A stretch of DNA of 64,000 nt from Shimia_B sp038525525 (GCA_038525525.1 JBCBHO010000004.1:248001-312000); one strand, 5' to 3'; numbered from the stretch's first letter, positions 7,570-16,684 are shown. Program-made: numbers and translations. Notes: generated by a model not told the origin, from the letters alone.

Positions 7570-9375
7570 ATGCCCCTCGACGCGACCATCGCCAAGGTCA
7601 CCGACCGCATCATCGCCCGCTCCACCGAGACCCGACGCACCTATCTGGGCCGCATGGAGGCCGCCGCCGCCGAAGGCCCCCGCCGCGCGCATCTCACGTG
7701 CGGAAACCAGGCCCATGCCTATGCCGCCATGGGCGAGGCGCAGGACGCGCTCGCCACGGGCCGCGCGCCCAATATCGGGGTGGTGACGGCCTACAATGAC
7801 ATGCTCTCGGCGCATCAGCCCTTCGAGCGCTTTCCCGATCTCATCCGCAAGGCCGCCCGCGCGCGCGGCGCCACCGCGCAGGTGGCCGGCGGCGTCCCCG
7901 CCATGTGCGACGGCATCACCCAAGGCCAGGTGGGCATGGAGCTTTCGCTCTTTTCCCGCGACGTGATCGCGCTCGCCGCAGGCGTCGCGCTCTCGCACAA
8001 TTGCTACGACGCCGCGCTTTATCTCGGCGTCTGCGACAAGATCGTGCCGGGCCTCATCATCGGCGCGGCCACCTTCGGCTACATCCCCGGCATCTTCATC
8101 CCTGCCGGTCCCATGGTCTCGGGCCTGCCCAATGACGAGAAGGCCGCGGTGCGCAAGAAGTTCGCTGCCGGAGAATGCGGCCGCGAGGAGCTCATGGCCG
8201 CCGAGATGGCCTCCTACCACGGCCCCGGCACCTGCACGTTCTACGGCACCGCCAATTCCAACCAGATGCTGATGGAGTTCATGGGGTTGCACCTGCCCGG
8301 GTCGAGCTTCGTGAACCCCAACACCCCCCTGCGCGACGCGCTCACCGAGGAGGGAGTGGCGCAGGCGCTTCGGATCACGGCGCTCGGCAACGATTATCGC
8401 CCGGTGTCGCAGGTGCTCGATGAAAAGGCCTTCGTGAACGGCATCGTGGGCCTCATGGCCACGGGCGGATCGACGAACCTCGTGCTGCACCTGCCCGCCA
8501 TGGCGCGGGCGGCGGGCGTCCTGCTCGAGCTCGAGGATTTCGCGGAGATCTCGGCGGCCACGCCGCTCATGGCCAAGGTCTATCCAAACGGCCTCGCGGA
8601 CGTGAACCACTTCCACGCCGCCGGCGGGCTGCAATACCTCATCGGCGAGCTGCTGGAGGCGGGCCTCCTGCACGCCGACACGAAGACGGTCATGGGCGAC
8701 GGGCTCGGCGACTACACGAAGGACGCGCAGGTCTCCGAGGGCCGCGCCGTCTGGATCGACGGCCCCCGCGAGAGCCAGAACGACAAGATCCTGCGCCCCG
8801 CCACGGACGCGTTCCAGACGACGGGCGGCCTCAAGCGCCTCGAGGGCCCGCTGGGCACCGGCGTCATGAAAGTCTCCGCCGTGGCCGAGACCTATCACGA
8901 GATCACCGCGCCCGCGCGCGTCTTCGAGGATCAGGACGCCGTGAAGGCCGCCTTCCAGCGCGGCGAGTTTACCGAGGACACGGTGGTCGTCGTGCGCTTC
9001 CAAGGGCCAAAGGCCAACGGCATGCCCGAGCTTCACAACCTCACGCCCTGCCTCTCGGTCTGCCTCGATCGCGGCCTTCGCATCGCGCTCGTGACCGACG
9101 GGCGCATGTCCGGGGCCTCGGGCAAGGTCCCAGCGGCGATCCACGTGAGCCCCGAGGCCGCCGATCAGGGGCCCCTCGCCTATGTCGTCGATGGCGACAT
9201 GATCCGCGTGGATGCCAAGGCGGGCATCATCGACAATCTCACCCCGGGCTGGCGCGACCGCGTGCCCGCCACGCCAGACCTCGCAGCCAATGGTCACGGC
9301 GTGGGGCGGGAACTCTTCGAGGTGTTCCGCGCCACGGCGGGGCCGGCTTCCTCCGGGGCGGGCGTCGTCGTATGA
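7570..9375 (+). CDS. edd: Phosphogluconate dehydratase (Entner-Doudoroff)
   Basis: A 601-residue IlvD/Edd family enzyme that dehydrates 6-phosphogluconate to 2-keto-3-deoxy-6-phosphogluconate. The iron-sulfur cysteines are visible: Cys155 in GVCDKIVPG and Cys222 in PGTCTFYGTANSNQ. CDGITQGQ near 113-120 is another family signature. Length is normal for Edd. The AGGAGG-like ribosome site lies just before the ATG at 7570. eda follows 78 bp downstream, giving the complete two-step pathway. A LacI-type palindrome lies upstream. Confidence 0.97.
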   Translation: MPLDATIAKVTDRIIARSTETRRTYLGRMEAAAAEGPRRAHLTCGNQAHAYAAMGEAQDALATGRAPNIGVVTAYNDMLSAHQPFERFPDLIRKAARARGATAQVAGGVPAMCDGITQGQVGMELSLFSRDVIALAAGVALSHNCYDAALYLGVCDKIVPGLIIGAATFGYIPGIFIPAGPMVSGLPNDEKAAVRKKFAAGECGREELMAAEMASYHGPGTCTFYGTANSNQMLMEFMGLHLPGSSFVNPNTPLRDALTEEGVAQALRITALGNDYRPVSQVLDEKAFVNGIVGLMATGGSTNLVLHLPAMARAAGVLLELEDFAEISAATPLMAKVYPNGLADVNHFHAAGGLQYLIGELLEAGLLHADTKTVMGDGLGDYTKDAQVSEGRAVWIDGPRESQNDKILRPATDAFQTTGGLKRLEGPLGTGVMKVSAVAETYHEITAPARVFEDQDAVKAAFQRGEFTEDTVVVVRFQGPKANGMPELHNLTPCLSVCLDRGLRIALVTDGRMSGASGKVPAAIHVSPEAADQGPLAYVVDGDMIRVDAKAGIIDNLTPGWRDRVPATPDLAANGHGVGRELFEVFRATAGPASSGAGVVV

Positions 9376-9453
9376 GCCGGGACCGGCGTCCTGTGGCATC
9401 CGTAGACGCACCTGAAAGCACCCACGGGCAAACCTCCGCAGGAAGGACGTAAC

Positions 9454-10092
9454 ATGACCCCAGAACAGCAATCCGCCGCCGCCGCCGAGATCTGCGCGGC
9501 CGCGCCCGTGATCCCGGTGCTCGTCGTGGAAAGTGCTGCCCATGCCGCACCGCTCGCGCGCGCTCTCGTGGCCGGTGGCGCGCCCGCGCTCGAGGTGACG
9601 CTGCGCACCGAGGCCGCGCTCGATGTCATCCGCGAGATGGCGGGCGTCGAGGGCGGGCTCGTGGGCGCGGGTACGCTGCTTAACGGCCGCGACGTGGAGA
9701 AGGCCAAGGCCGCGGGGGCCACGTTCGGCGTCTCTCCGGGCTCCACCGCCGATGTCATCGATGCCTGCGTCGCCAATGACCTGCCCCTCCTGCCCGGCGC
9801 GGCCACGGCGACGGAGGTCATGGACCTCCTCGCGCAGGGCTACACCATCCAGAAGTTCTTTCCCGCGGAGGCCGCGGGCGGTGCGGCGCTCCTCAAGAGC
9901 CTCGCCTCTCCCCTGCCGCAGGTGCGCTTCTGCCCCACCGGCGGGGTGAGCCCGGCGAATGCGCCCGACTACCTCGCGCTCCCCAACGTGGTCTGCGTTG
10001 GTGGCTCCTGGCTCTCGCCGAAGGACGCGGTGGAGGCCGGGGACTGGCCGCGCATCGAGGGCCTCGCGCGCGAAGCGGCGGGCCTAGCTTAG
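9454..10092 (+). CDS. eda: KDPG aldolase (2-dehydro-3-deoxyphosphogluconate aldolase)
   Basis: A 212-residue class I aldolase that splits KDPG into pyruvate and glyceraldehyde 3-phosphate. Lys134 in TIQKFFPAEA is the Schiff-base lysine. Glu47 (ALEVTLRT) is the catalytic acid/base, and the phosphate-binding GTLLN and TGGVSP segments are present. It follows edd and is most likely in the same operon. Some family members also act on 2-keto-4-hydroxyglutarate. Its last 9 bp overlap the end of the convergent small gene. Confidence 0.97.
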   Translation: MTPEQQSAAAAEICAAAPVIPVLVVESAAHAAPLARALVAGGAPALEVTLRTEAALDVIREMAGVEGGLVGAGTLLNGRDVEKAKAAGATFGVSPGSTADVIDACVANDLPLLPGAATATEVMDLLAQGYTIQKFFPAEAAGGAALLKSLASPLPQVRFCPTGGVSPANAPDYLALPNVVCVGGSWLSPKDAVEAGDWPRIEGLAREAAGLA

Positions 10093-10350
10093 GCGCGCCT
10101 TCCGTCCGCCCCGGCGGCCCGTCACGGGCGGCGCCTCGAGCGCGGCGCGCAGCGTGTCCGTCATCGGGTGGCCCGGCGCGTCCGCCGCGTAGGTCTCGAT
10201 GAGAAACCGCACCTGCGCCAGCGTGTCCGCGCTTTCCGGGACGCTGATCGCCCAATCGAGGAAGATCGAGCGGCACTCTCCGCCGGTGATCCCGTCGATC
10301 CGGTAGCTTTCGCGGATGAGCCCCTTGGGGTCGGCCTCGGCCAGGTCCAT
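10084..10350 (-). CDS. Conserved hypothetical protein, 88 residues
   Basis: A small soluble protein of 88 residues with a helical, acidic N-terminal two-thirds (MDLAEADPKGLIRESYRIDG, then FLDWAISVPES) and a basic C-terminal tail (GRRGGRKARLS). It lies 20 bp downstream of glnE on the same strand and may be cotranscribed with it. No named domain is recognised. The residue pattern and reading frame look like a genuine conserved protein rather than a shadow. No function can be given. Confidence 0.7.
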   Translation of the reverse strand: MDLAEADPKGLIRESYRIDGITGGECRSIFLDWAISVPESADTLAQVRFLIETYAADAPGHPMTDTLRAALEAPPVTGRRGGRKARLS

Positions 10351-10370
10351 GTGCGTCTCCCTTTCGCCGA

Positions 10371-13094
10371 TCAGCTAGGCGCGGCCTCCGCGCCGGCAAG
10401 CGCGGCTTCGATCCGTGCGACGGTCGTCGCCGCACCGTCTTCCAGCGCGGCCACCAGCGCCGCCTCGCTCTCCTGCCCCGTGATGCGCAGGATGAACGCC
10501 ATCGCCGCCTGTCCAACGCCCTGACCATGGGCCTCCGTGAGACCGATGAGGGCCGCCCCGGCGCGCACCTGCCAGAGCTGGCGGCCATGGGCGAGAAGGT
10601 CCGCCGCATCCGCGACATCCGAGAGCTGGCCTGCGACGTCCCGGGCATCGCGCCCGCTGAGAAGCGCCTGGGATTGCGCGAAGAGCTCGAGATCCTGGAG
10701 CCGCCCGGGCCCGTCCTTGGCCGTGAGCCCCCCGGCGCCGGGCCGCGCCGCAAAGATGCGCGCGCGCATGTCGGCCACGTCGGCCTTTATCTTTACAATC
10801 TCGCTGGCGTCCCGGGGCTGCGCGAGGAGCGCGCAGCGGAAGGCCTCGATCCGCGCCCCGAGCGGCACGCTGCCGGCCACGGCCCGCGCCCGCGTGAGCG
10901 CGAGGTGCTCCCACGTCCAGGCCTCGCTCTGCTGGTAGCTCTCCCAGGAGGCCACGGAAACGGCCACCGGCCCGTTCCGCCCCGACGGCCTGAGCCGCAT
11001 GTCCACCTCGTAGAGCCGCCCCTGGGCCATGGGCGCGCTCAGCGCGGTGATGAGCGCCTGCGTGAGCCGGGCGAAGTAGCTGCGCACGGGCAGCGGCCGC
11101 GGCCCATCAGAGGCCTCCGCCGCCCCGGCATCGTAGATCAGGATGAGATCGAGATCGGAGGCGGCGTGGAGCCGGCCCGCACCGAGCGAACCCATGGCCA
11201 CCACCGCCGCGCCCTGCCCGGGCTCCGGCCCGTGCTTGCGCGCGAATTCCCTCGTCACCACCGGCCAGAGCCCCGCAAGCACCGCCTCCGCGAGATCGGC
11301 GTACTGCCGCCCGGCCTCCTCGGCATCCACGAGGCCCCGCAAGTGATGCACGCCGATGCGAAAGCGCATCTCCTTGGACCACGCCCGGGCCGCATCGAGC
11401 CGCGCCTCGTAATCGCCCTCCCGCGCCAGCCGGTGATTGAGCGCGGCCACGAGCCCCGCCGCGCCGGGCCAGGGCTCGAAGAACGTGCCGCCGATGACCG
11501 CATCGAAGACACCCGCGTTGCGCCCCAGATACTCCGCGAGGCGCGGGGCGGTGGTGACGATGTCGGTCAGGAGGTCCACAAGCTGCGGATTGGCCTCGAA
11601 CAGCGAAAAGACCTGCACGCCCGCGGGCAGACCGGCCAGAAAGGCATCGAAGTGCCCCAGCGCGCGCTCGGGCTCCCGCGCGTCGCCCAGACGGTGCAGG
11701 ATACGCGGCTTCAGCCGCTCGAAGAGCCGCGCCGCCCGGGGCGAGCGCAGCGCGGGATAGCTCAGCCAGCGCCGGGTGATCTCGGTGCCGAAATCGGGCG
11801 TCTCCGCGCCCTCCTCCCGCGTCACGGGGCGCGGCGCGAAGAAGGGCTCGCAGAGCGCGTGCACCGCCTCAAGATCGTCCCTGAGCCGCGCCTCGAGCGC
11901 GGCGCGCGTGGTGCCCATGAAGGCCGCGAGCCGGTCGAAGCCCTCCGCGCTCTGGGGCAGCGCGTGGGTCTGGGCATCGCGCAGCATCTGGAGCCGGTGC
12001 TCCACCTCGCGGTGGCGCGTGTAGGCGGCAGCGAGCGTGCCGGAGACATCGCTCTCCACCCAACCCGCCTCTGCGAGCGCTGCCAGCGCGTCCAGCGTGC
12101 TCCGGTGCCGAAGCCGCCCGTCGCGACCGCCGGAGATGAGCTGCCGGGTCTGGGCGAAGAACTCGATCTCCCGGATGCCGCCGCGCCCGAGCTTCATGTC
12201 GTGCCCCGGCAGCGTGATCGGGCCCGCGAGCCCGTGATGGGCGCGGATCTTGCGCAGGATGTCATGGGCATCCTCGATGGCCGCGAAATCCAGATGCCGC
12301 CGCCAGACGAAGGGGCGCAGCGCCTCGAGAAACCGCGCGCCCGCCGGGATGTCGCCCGCCGCGGCGCGCGCCTTGATGAAGGCCGCGCGCTCCCAAGTCC
12401 GGCCGAGGCCCTCGTAATAGGTCTCGGCAAAGCGGGTGGTGACGACGACGGGCGTCACCGAGGCATCGGGCCTCAGGCGCAGATCGGTGCGGAAGACATA
12501 GCCCGCCTCGGTCACGTCCGAGAGCCGGCGCATGGCCGCGCGGACCGCGCGAATGAGGAGGCCGCGCCGCGTGCCCGCCTCGGCGGCGTCGAGGCTGTGA
12601 TCGTCCATCATGCAGATGAGATCGATGTCGGAGGAGTAGTTGAGCTCGTGGGCGCCCATCTTGCCCATGGCCAGCACGAAGAGGCCGGTCTCCCCGGGAA
12701 GCTTGCCGCGCGCCTGAAGCGGCGCGAGTTCGGCGTCGATGGCGCGCGCCACGGCGCGATCGGCGAAATCGGTGAGCGCGGCGGTCACCTGTGCCAGGTC
12801 CCACGCCCCGCCCAGATCGAGGAGCGCCACAAGCGCGGCCATGCGCTGCTTGTCCCGGCGCATGGCCCCGGGGGCCGCATCGCCGAGCAGCGCGTCGAGC
12901 GCGGCCTCGGGCGCGGCCATGGCGGCGGTGATCCAGTCCGCCTCCGCCCTCAGGATGCCGTGGAGATACGGGCTGCAGCCCGCCGCGCCACCGGCCAGAT
13001 CGCGCAAGGGGCCCGCATCGTAGAGCGGAGCCACCTCCGCGGCGCGGTCGGGCTCGAAGGGCGCGGGCCAGCAGGTGATGGCAGGGGGCGTCAT
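10371..13094 (-). CDS. glnE: Bifunctional glutamine synthetase adenylyltransferase/deadenylase
   Basis: A 907-residue GlnE, which adds AMP to and removes AMP from glutamine synthetase in response to PII and glutamine, so setting ammonium assimilation. Both nucleotidyltransferase domains show the GS-x-D-x-D signature. One is GKMGAHELNYSSDIDLICM near residue 148 (deadenylase half) and the other is GSLGAGRLHAASDLDLILI near 643 (adenylyltransferase half). Length is near the family norm of about 950. It is transcribed alone or with the small downstream gene. A long antisense frame over it is a high-GC shadow. Confidence 0.96.
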   Translation of the reverse strand: MTPPAITCWPAPFEPDRAAEVAPLYDAGPLRDLAGGAAGCSPYLHGILRAEADWITAAMAAPEAALDALLGDAAPGAMRRDKQRMAALVALLDLGGAWDLAQVTAALTDFADRAVARAIDAELAPLQARGKLPGETGLFVLAMGKMGAHELNYSSDIDLICMMDDHSLDAAEAGTRRGLLIRAVRAAMRRLSDVTEAGYVFRTDLRLRPDASVTPVVVTTRFAETYYEGLGRTWERAAFIKARAAAGDIPAGARFLEALRPFVWRRHLDFAAIEDAHDILRKIRAHHGLAGPITLPGHDMKLGRGGIREIEFFAQTRQLISGGRDGRLRHRSTLDALAALAEAGWVESDVSGTLAAAYTRHREVEHRLQMLRDAQTHALPQSAEGFDRLAAFMGTTRAALEARLRDDLEAVHALCEPFFAPRPVTREEGAETPDFGTEITRRWLSYPALRSPRAARLFERLKPRILHRLGDAREPERALGHFDAFLAGLPAGVQVFSLFEANPQLVDLLTDIVTTAPRLAEYLGRNAGVFDAVIGGTFFEPWPGAAGLVAALNHRLAREGDYEARLDAARAWSKEMRFRIGVHHLRGLVDAEEAGRQYADLAEAVLAGLWPVVTREFARKHGPEPGQGAAVVAMGSLGAGRLHAASDLDLILIYDAGAAEASDGPRPLPVRSYFARLTQALITALSAPMAQGRLYEVDMRLRPSGRNGPVAVSVASWESYQQSEAWTWEHLALTRARAVAGSVPLGARIEAFRCALLAQPRDASEIVKIKADVADMRARIFAARPGAGGLTAKDGPGRLQDLELFAQSQALLSGRDARDVAGQLSDVADAADLLAHGRQLWQVRAGAALIGLTEAHGQGVGQAAMAFILRITGQESEAALVAALEDGAATTVARIEAALAGAEAAPS

Positions 13095-13165
13095 GGCGCC
13101 ATAGACGCGCGCGGGGCTGGCGAGGTCAATGCGCGGCCGTTAGGCTCACGCGACGGAGGAGAGAG

Positions 13166-13648
13166 ATGTCAAAGAGCCTGAAGCGCGTGGCGCGCGCCCT
13201 CGAGGAGATCGGCCTCGACACCGAGATCGTGGAGGTGGGCGCGGCGCGCACCGCTGCCGAGGCTGCCGCCTCGCTGGGATGTCTGGTGGACCAGATCGCC
13301 AATTCCATCATCCTGCTCGGGCGCGAGACGGGGCAGGTAAAGCTCTTCCTGACCTCCGGGGCCAACCGGGTGGACGTGGCGCGCGCAGCGCAGGCGGCGG
13401 GCGAGCCCCTTGGCACGGCCGATGCCGCCGTGATCCGCGCGCAGACGGGTTTTGCGATTGGGGGCGTCTCCCCCTTGGGGCACACGACGCCCCTGCCCGC
13501 CTGGATCGACCCGCACCTCCTCGGGTTCGAGCAGATCTACGCCGCCGCGGGCACGCCACGGCACCTCTTTGGCCTCACGCCACGCCAGCTCGTCCAGATT
13601 ACGGGCGGGCAAGTCATTGATGTCACTGAGACTTCTGGATCAATGTAA
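13166..13648 (+). CDS. YbaK/ProX-type aminoacyl-tRNA deacylase
   Basis: A 160-residue protein filling the whole YbaK/aminoacyl-tRNA synthetase-associated domain. Such proteins hydrolyse mischarged tRNAs, for example Cys- or Ala-tRNAPro. The signature positions are visible: the lysine-lacking N-terminal helix, SLGCLVDQIANSIIL, LTSGANRVD, and GFAIGGVSPLGH (the conserved GG-SP loop). It is a free-standing editing protein divergent from glnE. The precise substrate cannot be set from sequence. Confidence 0.88.
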   Translation: MSKSLKRVARALEEIGLDTEIVEVGAARTAAEAAASLGCLVDQIANSIILLGRETGQVKLFLTSGANRVDVARAAQAAGEPLGTADAAVIRAQTGFAIGGVSPLGHTTPLPAWIDPHLLGFEQIYAAAGTPRHLFGLTPRQLVQITGGQVIDVTETSGSM

Positions 13649-13700
13649 AAAAGTTTCACATTATCTCTTGTCGCGGCCCGAGGCAGCTCACATATTCTGG

Positions 13701-13719
13701 ATGTGAAGGCAATTCACAT
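13701..13719. promoter_or_regulatory. Inverted repeat with flanking TTCACAT copies before DUF2852 gene
   Basis: ATGTGAA-GGCAA-TTCACAT is a perfect 7-bp inverted repeat, 29 bp before the first DUF2852 start. The TTCACATTAT sequence of its right arm recurs at 13655-13664, and a close copy CTCACAT is at 13687. The cluster of four half-sites in about 70 bp looks like a repressor or activator site. The half-site resembles CRP/FNR-type TGTGA, but the spacing is 7 rather than 6 between TGTGA and TCACA. The cognate protein is unknown. Confidence 0.5.
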
Positions 13720-13747
13720 TATTTCAACCGCCCCACAGGAGATCACG

Positions 13748-14212
13748 ATGTCCACCCTAGCCCCCGCCGCTCATGACGAGACGTTTCGCCGCTCGAATTG
13801 GTTTTCCCGCGCAGAGGCTTGGCTCGATGCACGGGGCCGCGGCGCATGGATTGCTGCCATGGTGCTCGGCTTCATCTTCTTCTGGCCCGTGGGCCTTGCC
13901 CTGGTGATCTACATGACCATGACCAACAAGTGGGGCCGCTCGCCGTGGTCCTGCGGCCGCCGCGCCGCGTCCATGTCCTCGGCCGCATCGGCCATGAAAT
14001 CGTCCGGCAACGCCGCGTTCGATGCCTACAAGGCCGACACGCTGCGCCGGCTGGAAGAGGAGCAGGAAAGCTTCGAGGCCTTCCTCGAGCGCCTGCGCGC
14101 CGCCAAGGACAAGGCCGAGTTCGACCAGTTCATGGACGACCGTGCCAAGAAGGCCGATGACGGGACCGATGGCACCGACACCGGTGACAAAGGCCCCGAG
14201 ACCCAGCACTGA
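13748..14212 (+). CDS. DUF2852 membrane protein, first copy
   Basis: A 154-residue protein with one or two membrane segments (about residues 34-58: AWIAAMVLGFIFFWPVGLALVIYM) and a cytoplasmic C-terminal helix. The motif FDAYKADTLRRLEEEQ followed by FEAFLERLRAAKDKAEFDQFMDDR is the DUF2852 hallmark. The tail is acidic and Gly/Asp/Thr-rich. The start at 13748 is preceded by ACAGGAG. An in-frame ATG at 13703 is not chosen, since it would lie inside the operator-like repeat. It is followed by a shorter-tailed paralogue. Confidence 0.85.
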   Translation: MSTLAPAAHDETFRRSNWFSRAEAWLDARGRGAWIAAMVLGFIFFWPVGLALVIYMTMTNKWGRSPWSCGRRAASMSSAASAMKSSGNAAFDAYKADTLRRLEEEQESFEAFLERLRAAKDKAEFDQFMDDRAKKADDGTDGTDTGDKGPETQH

Positions 14213-14221
14213 GCCTGCACT

Positions 14222-14243
14222 GGGGGCCGCTTGAGCGGCCCCC
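14222..14243 (+). terminator. Strong hairpin between the two DUF2852 genes
   Basis: GGGGGCCGC-TTGA-GCGGCCCCC is a perfect 9-bp stem with a 4-base loop, 9 bases after the first DUF2852 stop. No T-run follows, so it may be a weak terminator or an mRNA-stabilising element that raises the first gene over the second. Confidence 0.5.
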
Positions 14244-14323
14244 GAAGCACTCCGGAGCACCTCGCCGCAGCCCGACCCTGCACCCTTTCCCTGCACCCAT
14301 GGCGCCTGAAAGTGACGCCGATA

Positions 14324-14788
14324 ATGACTGCCACCCTTCAGCACGATAACCTTTCCTCATCCGCATCCATTTCAGATCACGGCCCCATGACAAAAGCCCC
14401 GCCCCGCGCTCATAACTTCTCCATCCTGCTCTTCGGCATCTTCGCCCTGCCCGTATCCATCGTGGCCATCGTCAATTCCACGTTCCTCGGGATGGTGCTC
14501 ACCGCCTTTCTCGGGATCGTCTGGCTCCGCCTCTCCGGCATCCAGACCGGCACTCCGGTCGACGAGGCGCTCGACAAGCTCGGCCCCCGCGCCGAGGCGC
14601 GCAAGGAGGTCCACTCGAGCGGCAATGCCAGCTTCGACGCCTATCGCCGCGAGCTCCTCGAGCGGCTCGAGCAGGAGCAGGTGGCCTTCGACGGCTTCCT
14701 CGAGCGGCTCCGCGCGGCCAAGGACAAGACGGAGTTCGATGATTTCATGGATGCCCGCGCCAAGATCGCGCGCGATATCAGCGACTGA
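14324..14788 (+). CDS. DUF2852 membrane protein, second copy
   Basis: A 154-residue paralogue of the preceding gene. It shares FDAYRRELLERLEQEQVAFDGFLERLRAAKDKTEFDDFMDARAK in its C-terminal half but has a different membrane region (residues 28-62, SILLFGIFALPVSIVAIVN and MVLTAFLGIVWL). The charged tail of the first copy is absent. The ATG at 14324 is chosen. A second ATG at 14387 would give 133 residues and keeps all motifs, so the start is uncertain. Tandem placement implies local duplication. Function unknown. Confidence 0.8.
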   Translation: MTATLQHDNLSSSASISDHGPMTKAPPRAHNFSILLFGIFALPVSIVAIVNSTFLGMVLTAFLGIVWLRLSGIQTGTPVDEALDKLGPRAEARKEVHSSGNASFDAYRRELLERLEQEQVAFDGFLERLRAAKDKTEFDDFMDARAKIARDISD

Positions 14789-14867
14789 TCATCCTCCTGC
14801 GTGACCCAGCCCCAGGCCCGGCAGACGTCTGGCCCGGGGCCTCGCAAGCCAGAGCCCCGAGACACCC

Positions 14868-15317
14868 ATGACCATTCCCTACGCCAACCTCCCCGATCCC
14901 GACCGGCAGGCCGGATTCTACGCCGGGGTCCCGTTCAAGCGCCTCGTGGCCTTCATCGTGGACCTTCTCGTGATCCTCATCGCCGCCGTGTTGGTCTCGC
15001 TCTTGAGCCTCGGGCTCTTCTTCTTCGTCTTCCTCTTCGTGGTGACGGTCGTAGGCTTTCTCTACCGTGTGACCACGTTGGCCAATCGCTCCGCCACCTG
15101 GGGCATGCGCCTCACGGGCATCGAGCTCCGCCGCCACGATGGTGAGGCCTTTTCCTTCGGGGACGCGGTGCTCCACACGGCGGGGTTCTACCTCTCCGTG
15201 GCGCTCGCACCTGTGCAGTTTCTGTCGATCATCCTCATGCTCACGACCCCCCGCGGGCAGAGCCTGACGGACTTCTTCTTCGGGACCGTCGCGCTCAACA
15301 GGATGGCCCGCGCCTGA
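14868..15317 (+). CDS. RDD family membrane protein
   Basis: A 149-residue RDD-family protein. The N-terminal segment GVPFKRLVAFIVDLLVILIAA carries the Arg and the paired Asp that name the family. Three membrane segments follow, at about residues 26-62 (two close together) and 103-125. A conserved G-M-R-L-TG-IELRR segment lies between them. RDD proteins are small integral membrane proteins, some linked to ion exchange. It lies 79 bp after the second DUF2852 gene on the same strand. Confidence 0.85.
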   Translation: MTIPYANLPDPDRQAGFYAGVPFKRLVAFIVDLLVILIAAVLVSLLSLGLFFFVFLFVVTVVGFLYRVTTLANRSATWGMRLTGIELRRHDGEAFSFGDAVLHTAGFYLSVALAPVQFLSIILMLTTPRGQSLTDFFFGTVALNRMARA

Positions 15318-15414
15318 GCGGCGATATGCAGGCAGTCACCTCGATTTGATCTTTCCCCTTGCAGAGTGAGCGCGCGTTGCTAGGCTTCTGAGGTGATCCA
15401 CACTCGGAGCCACG

Positions 15415-16251
15415 ATGCGCCACTCCGTTCCCCTCGCGCCACAATTCTATGTGACGGCGCCGCAGCCATGCCCCTATCTCGAGGGGCGCATGGAGCGGAA
15501 GCTGTTCACGGCGTTGCAGGGCGACACCGCGGAGATGCTCAACGACAGCCTGTCAAAGCAGGGCTTCCGCCGCTCCCAGAACGTGCTCTACCGGCCCTCC
15601 TGCGCGGATTGCTCTGCCTGCCTCTCGGCCCGGATCAACGTCGCCAATTTCGCACCGTCGCGCTCCCAGAAGCGGGTGCTCAAGCGCAATAGCGATCTCG
15701 TCCGGCAGGCCACCGCGCCGTGGGCCACGGAGGATCAGTTCGACCTCTTCCGCCGGTATCTGGACACGCGCCACGCCGAGGGCGGCATGGCCGACATGGA
15801 CATCTTCGAGTTCGCCGCGATGATCGAGGAGACCCCGATCCGCACCCGCCTCGTGGAATACCACCGGCCGGGTGACGGCGGGCGGGACAAGCTAACCGCC
15901 GTGTGCCTGACTGACGTCCTCGATGACGGCGTCTCCATGGTCTATTCGTTCTACGAGCCGGGGCTGGAGCGTCGCTCGCTCGGCACCCATATCATCCTTG
16001 ATCACGTGGAGATCGCGCGCGAGGCCGGCCTGCCCTACGTCTACCTGGGCTACTGGGTCCCCGGCTCGGACAAGATGGGGTACAAGGCGCGCTTCCAGGG
16101 CGTGGAGATCTACCGGCAGGGCCAGTGGACCCCGCTCACGCATCCCGACGATTACGCCACCGACGTGGACCCTCTCGCCGTGGAGCCCATCGCAGAGCAG
16201 GTCGCGCAGATCAGCCTGCCTGACGTGCGCCCGGCCCGCGGGAAGTCTTGA
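15415..16251 (+). CDS. bpt: Aspartate/glutamate leucyltransferase (N-degron pathway)
   Basis: A 278-residue leucyl/arginyl-tRNA protein transferase of the Bpt/ATE1 type. It adds leucine to N-terminal Asp or Glu of proteins and so makes them ClpS/ClpAP substrates. The N-terminal cysteine cluster PCPYLEGR and SCADCSACLSARI is diagnostic, as are GFRRSQNVLYRP and LGYWVPGSDKMGYKARF in the C-terminal GNAT-like half. Length is typical. The next gene starts with TTG inside its stop codon, so the two are translationally coupled. Confidence 0.93.
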   Translation: MRHSVPLAPQFYVTAPQPCPYLEGRMERKLFTALQGDTAEMLNDSLSKQGFRRSQNVLYRPSCADCSACLSARINVANFAPSRSQKRVLKRNSDLVRQATAPWATEDQFDLFRRYLDTRHAEGGMADMDIFEFAAMIEETPIRTRLVEYHRPGDGGRDKLTAVCLTDVLDDGVSMVYSFYEPGLERRSLGTHIILDHVEIAREAGLPYVYLGYWVPGSDKMGYKARFQGVEIYRQGQWTPLTHPDDYATDVDPLAVEPIAEQVAQISLPDVRPARGKS

Positions 16252-16649
16252 GCACCCGCCTCCACGCCGTCACCCTCGTTGTCCCCGATTACGACGCAGG
16301 CCTCGCCTTCTACGCGGGCGTGATGGATTTCACCGTCACGGCCGATATCGATCTCGGCGGCGGGAAGCGCTGGGTGCTCGTGGCCCCGCCGGGCGGCGGC
16401 GCGCAGCTCCTCCTCGCGCGGGCCGCCGACAGTCGCCAGGCCGAGAGCATCGGGCGACAGGCCGGGGGCCGCGTGGCCTTCTTCCTCCAGACAGACGATT
16501 TCGAGGCGGAATATGCTCGCATGAAAGCGCGCGGCGTCATCTTCGAGGAAACGCCGCGCCGCGAGAGCTATGGCATGGTCGTGGTCTGGCGGGACCCGTT
16601 CGGAAACCGCTGGGACCTGCTCGAACGCGAGGACGCGGCCGGGGGCTGA
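16248..16649 (+). CDS. VOC (glyoxalase/bleomycin resistance fold) protein
   Basis: A 133-residue single-domain VOC protein with the beta-alpha-beta-beta-beta repeats visible as HAVTLVVPDYDAGLAFYAGVMDFTVTAD in the first half and VAFFLQTDDFEAEYARMKARGV in the second. It ends with WRDPFGNRWDLLER. The metal-site positions are His6 and the Glu of DLLER. It starts with TTG overlapping the bpt stop (TTGA). Members include dioxygenases, isomerases and resistance proteins, so the substrate is open. Confidence 0.85.
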   Translation: MSTRLHAVTLVVPDYDAGLAFYAGVMDFTVTADIDLGGGKRWVLVAPPGGGAQLLLARAADSRQAESIGRQAGGRVAFFLQTDDFEAEYARMKARGVIFEETPRRESYGMVVVWRDPFGNRWDLLEREDAAGG

Positions 16650-16684
16650 AGGCGCCCCCCCGCTCCCTCGGGAGCTCAGTCCAC

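Noticed and set aside
7501..9543. 680-codon open frame antisense to edd
   Set aside because: Shadow of edd with biased composition and no recognisable domain.
10527..13181. 884-codon open frame antisense to glnE
   Set aside because: Arg/Pro/Gly/His-rich product, no ribosome site, and complete overlap with a clear glnE. It is the third-position shadow expected in GC-rich DNA.
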